A DNA stretch of 5,857 bases, from positions 1 through 5,857 of the forward strand of contig JAGBRG010000030.1 in assembly GCA_017632495.1 (NCBI GenBank), given 5' to 3'. Below the pieces are notes generated by a model, which searched no databases, was not told the origin of the DNA, and saw only the letters and a program-made list of their open reading frames with translations. Shown piece by piece: positions 5,434 through 5,857 of this stretch. Source of the DNA: Spirochaetales bacterium. GTDB lineage: Bacteria; Spirochaetota; Spirochaetia; Sphaerochaetales; Sphaerochaetaceae. A program made the translations under genes and the position numbers. Positions within the stretch are counted from its first letter, which is position 1. Each line of letters opens with the position of its first letter.

Positions 5434-5857
5434 ATGGAAATAAAAAAAGAGCTGTACATAGCTGGAGAGACTGAGTGTGCAGTATACATGGTAGGGGAAA
5501 GCCCAAAGGCTCTGATTATCCAGCCGGCCGATAAAAATGAATTTGAAGAGCTCGACAGGCAGATTGAGAGTGAAGCACAGATGGCGGGCAGCGAGTTTGT
5601 TCACGTGGCCTTTGAGATCAAGAACTGGAACAAGGACCTCTCCCCATGGGAGGCCCCTGCTGTATTCGGAAAAGAAGGCTTCGGAAGTGGGGCCGAGCAG
5701 ACACTGGATTTCATCAAGAAGGGCATATGGCCGAATGTTATATCAGACAGGATGGTAGAGCCGAAAGTACCGGTGATTATCGGAGGCTATTCGCTGGCAG
5801 GGCTGTTTGCGCTGTGGTGTTCGTATCAGACAAATAAGTTCAAGGCTGTTGCGGCGG
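5434..5857 (+). CDS. Alpha/beta hydrolase, 5' part, cut by the window end
   Basis: An open frame runs from the ATG at 5434 to the right edge with no stop, giving the first 141 residues. It holds the segment NWNKDLSPWEAPAVFG (64-79) and VPVIIGGYSLAGLFALW (112-128). In the latter, GYSLAG (118-123) is a nucleophile elbow with Ser120 as the expected catalytic serine. The strand before and the helix after it fit the alpha/beta-hydrolase fold, in the esterase-like group of predicted hydrolases. The catalytic acid and histidine would lie beyond the window. The substrate cannot be told. There is no signal peptide, so it is cytoplasmic. The start lies 17 bases after the nuclease-like gene, with only GAG two bases upstream. 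Both genes share GAGATATG at their starts. They are probably on one transcript. Confidence 0.85.
   Translation, partial: MEIKKELYIAGETECAVYMVGESPKALIIQPADKNEFEELDRQIESEAQMAGSEFVHVAFEIKNWNKDLSPWEAPAVFGKEGFGSGAEQTLDFIKKGIWPNVISDRMVEPKVPVIIGGYSLAGLFALWCSYQTNKFKAVAA

Noticed and set aside
5317..5604. Minus-strand open frame of 95 codons spanning the end of the nuclease-like gene and the hydrolase start
   Set aside because: It covers two supported genes on the other strand and shows no recognisable domain.
5537..5758. Plus-strand open frame of 73 codons near the right edge
   Set aside because: It overlaps the alpha/beta hydrolase in another frame, and the hydrolase frame carries the GYSLAG motif.

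Overview
The window looks like a piece of a host-associated spirochaete chromosome (Treponema/Sphaerochaeta-like). The basis is the style of the MglB signal peptide (a hydrophobic run ending VFAQGAQE) and the close fit of three genes to the spirochaete and enterobacterial mgl type of sugar ABC transporter. Genus-level placement is inference. All genes read on the + strand.

Left edge (1-489): the 3' part of a P-loop kinase-like gene. Its reading frame is interrupted by an in-frame TAG at 34-36, with coding-like sequence on both sides, so it is probably a broken gene. The 164-base gap after it (490-653) holds a small GC palindrome, an AT palindrome and a strong sigma-70-type promoter for the next operon.

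Centre (654-4321): a complete mglB-mglA-mglC operon. It encodes a secreted glucose/galactose-binding protein, a two-domain ABC ATPase and a membrane permease, which together import glucose, galactose or methyl-galactoside. A strong intrinsic terminator lies inside the operon, just after mglB. It probably makes the binding protein much more abundant than the ATPase and permease. A second terminator closes the operon after mglC.

Right part (4322-5857): a 207-base AT-rich spacer with two tandem 40-base repeat units. Each unit carries inverted arms, and the A/T tracts are spaced near the DNA helical period. Next come a conserved but uncharacterised protein with a PD-(D/E)XK nuclease-like C-terminal half and, 17 bases later, the start of an alpha/beta hydrolase (GYSLAG nucleophile elbow) cut by the window end. 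These two look co-transcribed, have weak ribosome-binding sites, and at least the first uses different arginine codons from mglB.

The transporter is ordinary and well understood. The less-described part is the repeat/curved-DNA region together with the nuclease-like gene it precedes. No RNA gene, insertion sequence, CRISPR array or replication origin was recognised.
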